Position numbers and translations under genes: made by a program. 64,000 nt of DNA from an uncultured Lachnospiraceae bacterium (GTDB lineage Bacteria > Bacillota > Clostridia > Lachnospirales > Lachnospiraceae), in contig CAKRHP010000008.1 in NCBI GenBank assembly GCA_934339135.1, positions 1 through 64,000 on the forward strand, in the 5' to 3' direction. Under the pieces are notes generated by a model, which saw only the letters and a list, made by a program, of their open reading frames with translations, searched no databases and was not told the origin of the DNA. Positions 8,304-17,143 of the stretch are shown piece after piece; position 1 is the stretch's first letter; each line of letters starts with the position of its first letter.

Positions 8304-9281
8304 ATGGAAAGACCAAGGACAGAAGAGGAAGAGAGAGAATATCGAAGATATCTTCACAGACTGAAACGCAGAAGAGAACGCCGCCGGCAGATCATGATCG
8401 CTCGGGCGGTGGTAGGAACGTTGGGAGTTCTGATCCTTCTTTTGATGGTTGGACTGATCCGGATGGGAGTCCGCGCTATCAGAAATGACGGCAGCAGCGA
8501 CACTAAGAATCAGAAGCAGGTTGAGGCGAGTGTGGCTCCTACAGAGAAGGTACCGGATTATTCTGTGCCGGAAGGCTTTGAAGAGTATGCAGATAAGCTG
8601 GAAAAAATGCGAAAAGAATATCCTCAGGTAGATAATATTTTACAAAACCTGTATGAATACAGCGAAAGTATGTTAAAGCTTGCGGCAAACAATCCGGATG
8701 CCCTTGATTTTGTGGAAAATTATCCGAAGCATAAATCAGATATCAAACCATCCGGCAGTGTGACCCAGGAGGAGCTTGATTCTGCGGAAAAAGGAATCCC
8801 GCGTTTCCAGCAGTGGGACAGCCGCTGGGGCTATCTTACCTATGGAAATGACAATATAGGAATCAACGGATGCGGTCCCACATGTCTTTCTATGGTGGCA
8901 GCAGGATTGTTGAAGGATACCTCCAAATCGCCGGATGCTATTGCCGAGTTTAGTGTGGAAAATAATTATTGTACCGTAGCTTCCGGAACAGCATGGTCTT
9001 TAATGTCATCTGGTGCCAAAAAGCTGGGACTGAGATCCGAGTCTGTGGTTGTGGGAAGTGATTCTATTAAGTCTGCACTGGAAAAAAAGCAGCCGGTGAT
9101 CTGCAGCATGAAGCCGGGCGACTTTACAACGACAGGACATTTTATTGTGCTGACCGGACTTACCGAGGATGGTAAGCTGATGTTAAATGATCCAAACAGT
9201 GTTACGAGAAGTGAAAAGCGATGGGATATCAATACAGTGGTGGGGCAGGTAAAATCGGCATGGACGTATACTGTGCCGTAA
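8304..9281 (+). CDS. Membrane-anchored C39-like (papain-fold) cysteine peptidase
   Basis: 325 residues. A short Arg-rich cytoplasmic N-terminus (about 1-32, YRRYLHRLKRRRERRRQ) precedes one membrane segment (about 33-55), giving a type II topology with the C-terminus outside. The extracytoplasmic catalytic domain starts near 165 (PRFQQWDSRWG), with Cys190 in NGCGPTCLSM and His279 in TGHFIVLTG followed by LNDPNS, matching the Peptidase_C39_2 pattern. Not being fused to an ABC transporter, it is unlikely to be a bacteriocin-leader peptidase; a wall or surface role is inferred. It follows the 58-residue gene and precedes rel. Confidence 0.85.
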   Translation: MERPRTEEEEREYRRYLHRLKRRRERRRQIMIARAVVGTLGVLILLLMVGLIRMGVRAIRNDGSSDTKNQKQVEASVAPTEKVPDYSVPEGFEEYADKLEKMRKEYPQVDNILQNLYEYSESMLKLAANNPDALDFVENYPKHKSDIKPSGSVTQEELDSAEKGIPRFQQWDSRWGYLTYGNDNIGINGCGPTCLSMVAAGLLKDTSKSPDAIAEFSVENNYCTVASGTAWSLMSSGAKKLGLRSESVVVGSDSIKSALEKKQPVICSMKPGDFTTTGHFIVLTGLTEDGKLMLNDPNSVTRSEKRWDINTVVGQVKSAWTYTVP

Positions 9282-9357
9282 TACGTCAAGAATAAAACGA
9301 GATGGAAGATACGATTAGGAAACTGACGGATTCAGATGCAGAATGGAGTGACTTAAT

Positions 9358-11664
9358 ATGGATAAAAACGGACCTGAAATCAAAATTGACAATGGAGAAC
9401 TTGCCACAAGCACCATACCGGAGGATTTTACAGAGCCTCAGGTACTTTATGAAAAGCTGATCAAAATGATCAGACAGTATCATCCTTCGGATGATATCTC
9501 CATGATCGAGAAGGCATACCGGATTGCTTATAAAGCGCATGATGGGCAGTTAAGAAAATCAGGAGAACCTTATATTATTCATCCGGTCTGTGTCTGTATT
9601 ATTCTGGCGGAACTGGAACTGGATAAAGAGACGATCGTGGCAGGTATGCTTCATGATGTGGTGGAGGATACGGTGATGACCAGCGAGGAGCTGGCAGCAG
9701 AGTTTGGTGATGAGGTTGCGCTTTTGGTGGATGGTGTCACGAAGCTGACACAGTTAGATTATGTGGCGGACAAGGTTGAGGTTCAGGCGGAGAATCTTCG
9801 TAAGATGTTCCTTGCCATGGCAAAGGATATTCGTGTGATTCTCATCAAGCTGGCAGACCGTCTTCATAATATGCGTACCATGCAGTATCAGACGCCGAAG
9901 AAGCAGAAGGAAAAGTCGAGAGAGACGCTGGATATTTATGCACCGATCGCAGACAGGTTGGGAATTTCCAAGGTGAAGGTTGAACTGGATGATCTGGCAT
10001 TTAAGTATCTGGAGCCGGAGATGTACGATCAGCTTGTGTCAAGCATTGCCAATGGCAAGGAGCAGAGAGATATTCTGATCCGCAAGATCGTCAATGAGGT
10101 CAGTCATCATATCGAGGAGGCAGGGATCAAGGCAACCATTGATGGCAGGGCAAAGCATTATTTCAGTGTATACAAGAAAATGGTTACCCAGAATAAGAGG
10201 CTGGATCAGATCTATGATCTTTTTGCTGTGCGGATTATTGTGGAGACAGAGCGTGACTGTTACACGGCATTGGGCGTGATCCATGAGATCTATAAGCCGA
10301 TCCCGGGGCATTTCAAAGATTATATCTCGATGCCAAAGCCGAATAATTACCAGTCTCTTCATACGACGCTGATCGGTTCCATGGGACAGCCATTTGAGAT
10401 ACAGATCCGTACTTATGAGATGCACCGCACTGCGGAGTATGGTATCGCTGCCCACTGGAAATATAAAGAGAACCAGTATGGAAGCAAGGACAGAGATAAT
10501 GAGGAAGAGAAGCTGGCATGGCTGCGTCGAATACTGGAATGGCAGCGGGACATGTCGGACAATAAGGAATTCTTAAGTCTGTTGAAGAGTGATCTGGATC
10601 TTTTCTCGGATCATGTTTACTGCTTTACCAAGGACGGTGATGTGAAGAATCTTCCGGCCGGATCCACGACCATTGATTTTGCCTATGCAGTACACAGTGC
10701 TGTGGGCAATAAGATGGTAGGAGCCAGAGTCAATGGAAATCTGGTGCCGATCGATTATAAGATACAAAACGGTGACCGGATTGAGATCATGACTTCACAG
10801 AATTCCAGAGGACCAAGCCGGGACTGGCTGGCTCTGGTCAAGAGTCCCCAGGCAAAAAACAAGATCAACCAGTGGTTCCGTTCGCAGTTTAAGGAGGAGA
10901 ATATTGTCCGGGGTAAGGAGCTTTTGGCCAATTACTGTAAGGCACAGGGGGTTGTTTTGTCAGATCTTCTCAAGACGGAGTATACCGATTACTGTATGCG
11001 GAAATATGGCTTCCGTGACTGGGATTCTGTGTTGGCGGCATTGGGACATGGCGGTCTGAAAGAGGGACAGATCGTAAACCGGCTGCAGAATGCATATGAC
11101 AAAAAGAATCCAAAGCATACCACGGATCAGGAGATTCTGGATGCTGTGGCAAAGAGTACCGAAAATACCGGTGTGTCCAGACCGGCAGCAGCGGTCAAGT
11201 CCAAAAGTGGTATTGTGGTAGCAGGTCTTTCGGACGTGTCTGTGCGTTTTTCCAAGTGCTGTAGTCCGGTGCCGGGAGATGAGATCATCGGATTTGTCAC
11301 AAGAGGACGCGGGGTTTCCATTCACCGGACTGACTGTGTCAATATGATGAATCTGTCTGAGGCAGACCGTCAGAGGATCATTGAGGCAGAGTGGAGTGTG
11401 GATTCCCAGGGGTCTGCAGATGAAGATTACGATGCGGAGATTGTGATCTATGCATATGACCGTATGGGCATTCTGATGGATATTACAAGGGTTCTGACGG
11501 AGAATAAGATCGATGTCAAAGCCCTGAATACCAGAATAAGCAAGCAGGGGATCGCAACCATCAATGTCAGCTTTGCGATCCGCGGTGTGGAGGCATTAAA
11601 TGAACTGATCAAAAAGCTGCGGAATGTGCCTAGTGTGACAGATATTGAGAGAAGCCGTGCGTAA
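9358..11664 (+). CDS. rel: Bifunctional (p)ppGpp synthetase/hydrolase
   Basis: 768 residues, full length for the long RSH enzymes. The HD hydrolase domain (about 50-200) has AGMLHDVVEDT. The synthetase domain (about 240-360) has YDLFAVRIIV and GHFKDYISMPKPNNYQSLHT. A TGS domain (about 405-465) includes LPAGSTTIDFAYAVHS, and an ACT domain closes the protein (about 695-766). It makes and degrades the alarmone (p)ppGpp on ribosomes during amino-acid starvation. The downstream metallo-hydrolase starts within 30 bases, so the two are probably co-transcribed, an arrangement common in clostridia. Confidence 0.96.
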   Translation: MDKNGPEIKIDNGELATSTIPEDFTEPQVLYEKLIKMIRQYHPSDDISMIEKAYRIAYKAHDGQLRKSGEPYIIHPVCVCIILAELELDKETIVAGMLHDVVEDTVMTSEELAAEFGDEVALLVDGVTKLTQLDYVADKVEVQAENLRKMFLAMAKDIRVILIKLADRLHNMRTMQYQTPKKQKEKSRETLDIYAPIADRLGISKVKVELDDLAFKYLEPEMYDQLVSSIANGKEQRDILIRKIVNEVSHHIEEAGIKATIDGRAKHYFSVYKKMVTQNKRLDQIYDLFAVRIIVETERDCYTALGVIHEIYKPIPGHFKDYISMPKPNNYQSLHTTLIGSMGQPFEIQIRTYEMHRTAEYGIAAHWKYKENQYGSKDRDNEEEKLAWLRRILEWQRDMSDNKEFLSLLKSDLDLFSDHVYCFTKDGDVKNLPAGSTTIDFAYAVHSAVGNKMVGARVNGNLVPIDYKIQNGDRIEIMTSQNSRGPSRDWLALVKSPQAKNKINQWFRSQFKEENIVRGKELLANYCKAQGVVLSDLLKTEYTDYCMRKYGFRDWDSVLAALGHGGLKEGQIVNRLQNAYDKKNPKHTTDQEILDAVAKSTENTGVSRPAAAVKSKSGIVVAGLSDVSVRFSKCCSPVPGDEIIGFVTRGRGVSIHRTDCVNMMNLSEADRQRIIEAEWSVDSQGSADEDYDAEIVIYAYDRMGILMDITRVLTENKIDVKALNTRISKQGIATINVSFAIRGVEALNELIKKLRNVPSVTDIERSRA

Positions 11665-11689
11665 TAAATTGGGAGAAATGAGGATAAAT

Positions 11690-12325
11690 ATGAGTTTATT
11701 AAAATGTGATTTTCGGGTTGTAGGGCCGATACAGACCAACTGTTATTTTTTGTACCGGGAGGATACGAAGGACTGTCTGATCATTGATCCCGGCTATGAG
11801 GCGGACAAGATCGAGGTTTATGTGCAGAAAAAGCAGCTTCATGTGACAGGAATTTTACTGACCCATGGACATTTTGACCATATTACGGCAGCTGATGAGG
11901 TGCGGAAGAAGTTTCAGACAAAGATTTATGCATCCCAAAAAGAGGAGGCGCTGTTAGCAGATCCACAGAAGAATGTTTCTGTGATGATGGGAGACAGTGT
12001 GAGCTTGAAAGCGGATGTCTGGCTGGAGGATGGTCAGGAGCTGGAAATGCTGGGAGAAACCATGCGCTGCATCCTGACACCGGGACATACCAGTGGTGGT
12101 ATGTGCTTTTATTTCCCGAATGCGTGCATGTTATTTTCCGGGGATACATTGTTTCAGGAGTCGGTGGGCAGAACGGATTTTCCTACCGGAAGCAGCCGGG
12201 AACTGATCCGCTCTGTAAGGGAGAAGCTTCTGGTGCTTCCGGAGGCAGTCCGGGTATATCCGGGACATGGAATGATGACAACGATCCGCGATGAGCAGAT
12301 GTTTAATCCGTATGCGGTCCGCTGA
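11690..12325 (+). CDS. MBL-fold metallo-hydrolase (glyoxalase II-like)
   Basis: 211 residues with the metal-binding signature THGHFDH near residue 55, TPGHTSGGMCFY around 120, FSGDTLF around 147 and YPGHG near 197. These are the ligands of a binuclear zinc or iron site as in hydroxyacylglutathione-hydrolase-like proteins. The true substrate in clostridia is uncertain. Two ATGs compete: 11678 and 11690. The second is preferred because GGGAG and GAGG lie at usable distances. It follows rel with no promoter visible between them. Confidence 0.88.
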   Translation: MSLLKCDFRVVGPIQTNCYFLYREDTKDCLIIDPGYEADKIEVYVQKKQLHVTGILLTHGHFDHITAADEVRKKFQTKIYASQKEEALLADPQKNVSVMMGDSVSLKADVWLEDGQELEMLGETMRCILTPGHTSGGMCFYFPNACMLFSGDTLFQESVGRTDFPTGSSRELIRSVREKLLVLPEAVRVYPGHGMMTTIRDEQMFNPYAVR

Positions 12326-12387
12326 TGGATCAGTGATCATAAATTTTATGTTTGACTGCAGGAAATCACGCAGAAAAGAGGATTCAA

Positions 12388-13965
12388 ATGATAGATATCG
12401 TTTTGTCTGAACGGGACTTTGATTATGAGCTTCAGGCATTGGTGACAGGATTTTTCCCGGGAGAACATAACCGGGTGATCATACAGCAGGATCAGACGGA
12501 TGCCGCATTATCTGAGCTGGCGGAGCGCGAGGCTGAGGATGACGTTTCTATGTTGACCGGTGTGTCGCTGGGACAGTATGAGATTGAGGGATGGTTGTTT
12601 TTGAAAGGTCATCTTCACCGCAGGAACGTTTCCGTCAGCGGGGAGCAGGACTTTCACAAGCATGTGGACAAGACTACGCATCCTTACCGGACATCTTACA
12701 AGAATAAACTAAAAAAACTTTTATTTGAATTATACAGCAGTATTGACGAGGCAGAGCTGCCGGAGGGGATACAGCGGAGTATTCCTGTATGGGGAACCAT
12801 GACAGGAGTGCGTCCTACAAAGATTCCTATGAACCGTCTGTTAGAGGGGGAACCTCTGGAACAGGTGCGGCGTAGTATGGAAGAGGAATACTGCTGCAGT
12901 GGCAGTAAGACAGATCTTTGTCTGGATATTGCCGTGCGGGAAGCAAAGCTTTTGCAAAAGGCAGAGTACGACAAGGGGTATAGTCTGTATATTGGCATTC
13001 CGTTTTGTCCATCCACCTGTCTTTACTGTTCTTTTCCGTCGTATCCGCTGGAGCAGTTTGAGTCGTTGATCCCGGATTATCTGGAGGCATTGAAGAAGGA
13101 GATCCGTTTTTGTGCCGGACTGCAGAGAGGGAAACGTCTGACCTCTGTTTATATCGGAGGAGGAACGCCTACCACTCTGACAGCAGAGCAGATGGAGGAG
13201 CTGTTACAGTGCCTTTATGAAAGCTTTCCGGTGAAAGCGGCAGCAGAGATCACGGTGGAGGCCGGAAGACCGGACAGCATTACAAGGGAGAAGCTGATGG
13301 TGCTGCGTCAATTTGGTGTGGAGAGGATCTCAGTCAATCCACAGACCATGCAGGACAAGACACTGCAGAGCATTGGCAGGCATCATACCGTGGAGCAGAC
13401 AAAGGAAGTCTTTGCCCTGGCAAGGGAATGCGGCTTTGAAAATATTAATATGGATCTGATCATTGGCCTTCCGGGGGAAACACCGGAGGACTTTGAAAAT
13501 ACACTGGAGCAGATAAAAGAATTGGATCCGGACAGTATTACGATCCATTCGCTGGTGGTAAAACGTGCCTCCAGACTGCGCCGTCTGCTGGATGAGGGCG
13601 CTGTACCGGAGGAGGAACGGGCACGCCGGATGGAGCAGATGATGGAGCTGGGATCAGCGTTTGCAGCAGAGAATGGATATCAGCCTTATTATATGTACCG
13701 TCAGAAAAATACGGCAGGGTATGCAGGCAGCTCCGGTCAGGAGAATATTGGCTTTGCCAGAGAGGGAAAAGAATGTCTTTATAATATTCTGATCATGGAA
13801 GAAATGCAGAGTATCGCGGCTCTGGGAGCGGGAGCCAGCACGAAATGCTATGACAGACAGCGTCATATTGTCAGCCGGGTGGAAAATGTAAAAAGCGTGA
13901 CGGATTATATTTCCCGTATTGATGAGATGCTGCAGCGAAAACAAGAACATGGTATGGGGGATTAA
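12388..13965 (+). CDS. hemZ: Oxygen-independent coproporphyrinogen dehydrogenase, HemZ type
   Basis: 525 residues. The radical-SAM cluster motif C-x3-C-x2-C is at Cys207, 211 and 214 (PFCPSTCLYCSF), after an N-terminal region of about 190 residues that distinguishes HemZ from HemN. The GGGTPTTL and NPQTMQDKTL segments are typical of the coproporphyrinogen III oxidase group. Biochemical function in heme synthesis is not guaranteed: many clostridia that keep hemZ lack a full heme pathway. Start 12388 is chosen over an upstream TTG because AAGAGGA lies 5 bases before it. The next gene begins 4 bases after its stop. Confidence 0.87.
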   Translation: MIDIVLSERDFDYELQALVTGFFPGEHNRVIIQQDQTDAALSELAEREAEDDVSMLTGVSLGQYEIEGWLFLKGHLHRRNVSVSGEQDFHKHVDKTTHPYRTSYKNKLKKLLFELYSSIDEAELPEGIQRSIPVWGTMTGVRPTKIPMNRLLEGEPLEQVRRSMEEEYCCSGSKTDLCLDIAVREAKLLQKAEYDKGYSLYIGIPFCPSTCLYCSFPSYPLEQFESLIPDYLEALKKEIRFCAGLQRGKRLTSVYIGGGTPTTLTAEQMEELLQCLYESFPVKAAAEITVEAGRPDSITREKLMVLRQFGVERISVNPQTMQDKTLQSIGRHHTVEQTKEVFALARECGFENINMDLIIGLPGETPEDFENTLEQIKELDPDSITIHSLVVKRASRLRRLLDEGAVPEEERARRMEQMMELGSAFAAENGYQPYYMYRQKNTAGYAGSSGQENIGFAREGKECLYNILIMEEMQSIAALGAGASTKCYDRQRHIVSRVENVKSVTDYISRIDEMLQRKQEHGMGD

Positions 13966-13969
13966 GAAC

Positions 13970-14638
13970 ATGGAAGAGGATTATCTGGAGCAGCTTGTGA
14001 TGGGAAGCAATTCCCTCAGCAGCCGGATGAGAGAGTATCTTTACGTTGAGATGAGCCATGGGGTGAAGGTCAGTAATCTTGCGGAGGCTGTGGCAAGGGA
14101 GCTTGGAGAGGATGAAGAGTTTTGCAGGGATATTGCCGTGGCAGGACTCTTACATGATATAGGAAAGCTTTGGGTGTCAAAGCATATGGAGGCGGCAGGA
14201 AACAGAGAAACACTCACGATCGAGCGGATGAAGATCGTTCGGATGCATCCGACTCACAGCTGTGAAATGCTGAAACGCGAAGGTTATCCGGAGCGGATCA
14301 CGGAAGCGGTGTTTTATCATCATGAAAATGTGGATGGCACAGGGTATCCGGAAAATCTGCGGGGACAGCAGATTCCGTGGATGGCAAGGATATTACGGAT
14401 CTGTGATGTATATTGTGCATTAACTACAGACCGGAGCTACCGCCGGGCCTTTGACCGTCCGGCAGCCATGGAAATTATGATCGACGAGGCAGAGGATTAT
14501 GATATGAAGATCTTTCTGGCATTTCAGAGGGTTCTTCACAATGAAGCCGGAGAAAAACTCCGGGCACTGTGTACGGTTATTTCCACACTACAAAAGGAGC
14601 ATCTGCCGATGTTTGTGAAAGAAGCAGAGCATTTATAG
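13970..14638 (+). CDS. HD-GYP-type HD domain phosphohydrolase
   Basis: 222 residues. HDIGK at His62-Asp63 and HHENVDGTGYP at His117-118 are followed by PWMARILRICDVYCALTTDR. This is the extended HD-GYP signature found in cyclic-di-GMP phosphodiesterases, here as a stand-alone domain with no receiver or sensor. It is closely linked to hemZ (4-base gap), and GGGGG nine bases upstream of the ATG supports the start. Hydrolysis of c-di-GMP is inferred from the signature only; related HD proteins act on other nucleotides. Confidence 0.82.
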   Translation: MEEDYLEQLVMGSNSLSSRMREYLYVEMSHGVKVSNLAEAVARELGEDEEFCRDIAVAGLLHDIGKLWVSKHMEAAGNRETLTIERMKIVRMHPTHSCEMLKREGYPERITEAVFYHHENVDGTGYPENLRGQQIPWMARILRICDVYCALTTDRSYRRAFDRPAAMEIMIDEAEDYDMKIFLAFQRVLHNEAGEKLRALCTVISTLQKEHLPMFVKEAEHL

Positions 14639-14718
14639 GAAATTTGTGAAACAAAAAGTATTAATCCCGTATATGGCTTTTGAAATCAAGAAAAATAAAG
14701 GCTAATTGTAACCGTGGC

Positions 14719-14747
14719 TTGCATGTTTCGGGGTTTCGGTGTATTAT
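14719..14747 (+). promoter_or_regulatory. Sigma-70-type promoter for aspS
   Basis: TTGCAT (14719-14724) and TATTAT (14742-14747) are 17 bases apart in the 186-base gap before aspS. No T-box consensus was found in this gap, so aspS is unlikely to be controlled by a T-box riboswitch. Confidence 0.5.
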
Positions 14748-14824
14748 CTTATACGGTATGGTCTGTAAAGATCATCAGAGAATGTTTATAAAGTTACAAA
14801 TATATCAAGCAATGGAGGATTATC

Positions 14825-16621
14825 ATGGCAGAATCAATGAGAGGCTTAAAGCGTACCTGTCGCTGTGCCGAATTGAGTGAGAAAAATATCGGACAGGAGG
14901 TTACCGTGATGGGATGGGTTCAGAAGGCCCGTAACACCGGTGGTCTGATCTTTGTGGATCTCCGTGATCGCAGCGGACTTCTTCAGATCAATTTTCAGGA
15001 GGAAAAACTGGGACAGGAGCTATTTGATAAGGCATATAAGCTTCGCAGTGAGTTTGTGATTGCCGTTGTAGGTACTGTTGTGGCAAGAGAGGGTGGCATC
15101 AATAAAAACCTTCCTACCGGTGCGATCGAGGTCGTAGCGACACAGCTTCGTGTGCTTTCCGAGGCACAGACCCCTCCATTCCCGATCGAGGAGGATATCA
15201 AGACCAAAGAAGACCTTCGTCTGAAATACCGTTATCTGGATCTTCGTCGTCCGGATCTCCAGAGAAATCTCATTATGAGAAGCAAGATCGCGACACTGAC
15301 CAGACAGTTTCTGGCAGATGAGGGATTCTTAGAGATTGAGACACCGATGCTCAATAAGAGTACACCGGAGGGGGCAAGAGATTATCTGGTGCCAAGCCGT
15401 GTACATCCGGGATGCTTTTATGCACTGCCGCAGTCACCACAGCTTTTCAAGCAGCTGTTGATGTGCTCCGGTTATGACCGTTATTTCCAGCTGGCAAGAT
15501 GCTTCCGTGACGAGGATCTTCGTGCTGACAGACAGCCGGAGTTTACACAGATCGATATGGAGCTTTCCTTTGTGGATGAGGATGACGTGATGGATGTCAA
15601 CGAGCGTCTGCTTCAGAAGCTTTTCAAGGAGATCCTGGATATCGATATTAAACTGCCGATCCAGAGAATGACATGGCAGGAGGCAATGGACCGTTTCGGA
15701 AGTGACAAGCCGGATCTTCGTTTTGGCATGGAGCTTAATGATGTATCCGATGTTGTAAAGGACTGCGGCTTTGGTGTATTTACCGGAGCTTTAGAAAACG
15801 GTGGTTCTGTCCGCGGTATCAATGCAAAGGGACAGGGTGGTATGCCTCGTAAGAAGATTGATGCACTGGTGAAATTTGCAAAGGATTTCGGTGCAAAGGG
15901 TCTTGCTTATCTTTGCATCAACGAGGACGGCACATACAAGTCATCCTTTGCCAAATTTATGACAGAGGACGAGTTACATGCGCTGGTAGAAAAGATGGAT
16001 GGACAGCCGGGAGATCTTCTTCTCTTTGCAGCTGATAGAAATAAAGTTGTATATGATGTGTTAGGAAACCTTCGTCTGGAGCTGGCAAGACAGTTAGATC
16101 TTCTGGACAAGAATGAATATCGTTTCCTCTGGGTAACAGAATTCCCTCAGTTCGAGTATTCTGAGGAGGAGCAGCGTTATGTGGCAATGCATCATCCGTT
16201 TACTATGCCAATGGAGGAGGATCTGGAGCTTTTAGAGACAGAGCCCGGAAAGGTACGTGCCCGTGCTTATGATATCGTATTGAACGGTACTGAGATCGGT
16301 GGAGGTTCCATACGTATCCATCAGGATGATATTCAGGAAAGAATGTTTGAGGCACTTGGATTTACAAAGGAATCTGCATATGAGCAGTTCGGTTTCCTGA
16401 TGAATGCATTTAAGTACGGAGTACCGCCTCACGCAGGACTGGCTTACGGCCTGGATCGTCTCGTGATGCTGATGGCAAAACAGGACAGTATCCGTGACGT
16501 GATCGCCTTCCCGAAGGTGAAGGATGCGTCATGTCTGATGACAGAGGCTCCGTCCAGAGTGGATGACAAGCAGTTAGAGGAGCTTTGCATAGGAATTACC
16601 GGGACAAATGACGAAGAATAG
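14825..16621 (+). CDS. aspS: Aspartyl-tRNA synthetase
   Basis: 598 residues, the length of bacterial class II AspRS. The N-terminal OB-fold anticodon domain (about 1-110) has VMGWVQKARNTGGLIFVDLRDRSG. Class II motif 2 appears as CFRDEDLRADRQPEFTQID, the bacterial insertion domain follows, and motif 3 is GLAYGLDRLVMLM. It charges tRNA-Asp (or both Asp and Asn tRNAs where AsnRS is missing; this cannot be judged here). GGAGG lies 6 bases before the ATG. Its last 14 bases overlap the PAP2 gene start in another frame, implying translational coupling. Confidence 0.96.
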   Translation: MAESMRGLKRTCRCAELSEKNIGQEVTVMGWVQKARNTGGLIFVDLRDRSGLLQINFQEEKLGQELFDKAYKLRSEFVIAVVGTVVAREGGINKNLPTGAIEVVATQLRVLSEAQTPPFPIEEDIKTKEDLRLKYRYLDLRRPDLQRNLIMRSKIATLTRQFLADEGFLEIETPMLNKSTPEGARDYLVPSRVHPGCFYALPQSPQLFKQLLMCSGYDRYFQLARCFRDEDLRADRQPEFTQIDMELSFVDEDDVMDVNERLLQKLFKEILDIDIKLPIQRMTWQEAMDRFGSDKPDLRFGMELNDVSDVVKDCGFGVFTGALENGGSVRGINAKGQGGMPRKKIDALVKFAKDFGAKGLAYLCINEDGTYKSSFAKFMTEDELHALVEKMDGQPGDLLLFAADRNKVVYDVLGNLRLELARQLDLLDKNEYRFLWVTEFPQFEYSEEEQRYVAMHHPFTMPMEEDLELLETEPGKVRARAYDIVLNGTEIGGGSIRIHQDDIQERMFEALGFTKESAYEQFGFLMNAFKYGVPPHAGLAYGLDRLVMLMAKQDSIRDVIAFPKVKDASCLMTEAPSRVDDKQLEELCIGITGTNDEE

Positions 16622-17099
16622 TTATCAGAAATGCATGGAATGGACCGAAAGGAATATCGGGATCAAGACGGTGCGTCTGCTGGTAAAGGCGATTACGGCG
16701 GTGACAGCAGCCATCTATATGGTGGTGGCTTTGTGGCTTTTGGCACAGAGGGATCAGAGGATCTTTCGTTTTCTGCCGGTACCGGCTGCAGGCTTTGTGG
16801 CAGTGACGATCCTGCGAAAGCTGATCGCGGCGAAGCGTCCCTATGAAATATACGGTTTCACCCCTCTTTTACAGAAGGATACCAAGGCAAATTCCTTTCC
16901 GAGCCGTCATGTGTTTTCAAATATGATCATAGCGGCAGCAGTTATATATATTAACCTGCCTCTGGGGATATTTACAGCAGTATGTGGACTGATACTGGCA
17001 GTCTTGAGAGTCATCACGGGAGTTCATTTTCCGAAGGATGTGGCTGCCGGATGTCTGATCGCGGTATTGCTTGGCTGGATCGGATTTTATCTGGTCTGA
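16608..17099 (+). CDS. PAP2-family membrane phosphatase
   Basis: 163 residues with four or five hydrophobic segments. The three-part PAP2 signature is present: K-x6-RP (KLIAAKRP), PSRH near 102 and R-x5-H-x3-D in RVITGVHFPKDVAAG near 140-150. Such enzymes dephosphorylate lipid phosphates such as undecaprenyl pyrophosphate or phosphatidic acid at the outer membrane face. The start codon lies inside the end of aspS. The substrate is not determinable from sequence; undecaprenyl-PP recycling would suit the envelope-rich surroundings. Confidence 0.84.
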   Translation: MTKNSYQKCMEWTERNIGIKTVRLLVKAITAVTAAIYMVVALWLLAQRDQRIFRFLPVPAAGFVAVTILRKLIAAKRPYEIYGFTPLLQKDTKANSFPSRHVFSNMIIAAAVIYINLPLGIFTAVCGLILAVLRVITGVHFPKDVAAGCLIAVLLGWIGFYLV

Positions 17100-17143
17100 T
17101 ATGATACAACAGGATTGAGTTTTAGCAGAATTGGAGGATTATC

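Noticed and set aside
14639..14824. A T-box riboswitch in front of aspS
   Set aside because: The gap is only 186 bases and lacks the GGTGG-ACCGCG core that is plain in the pheS leader.
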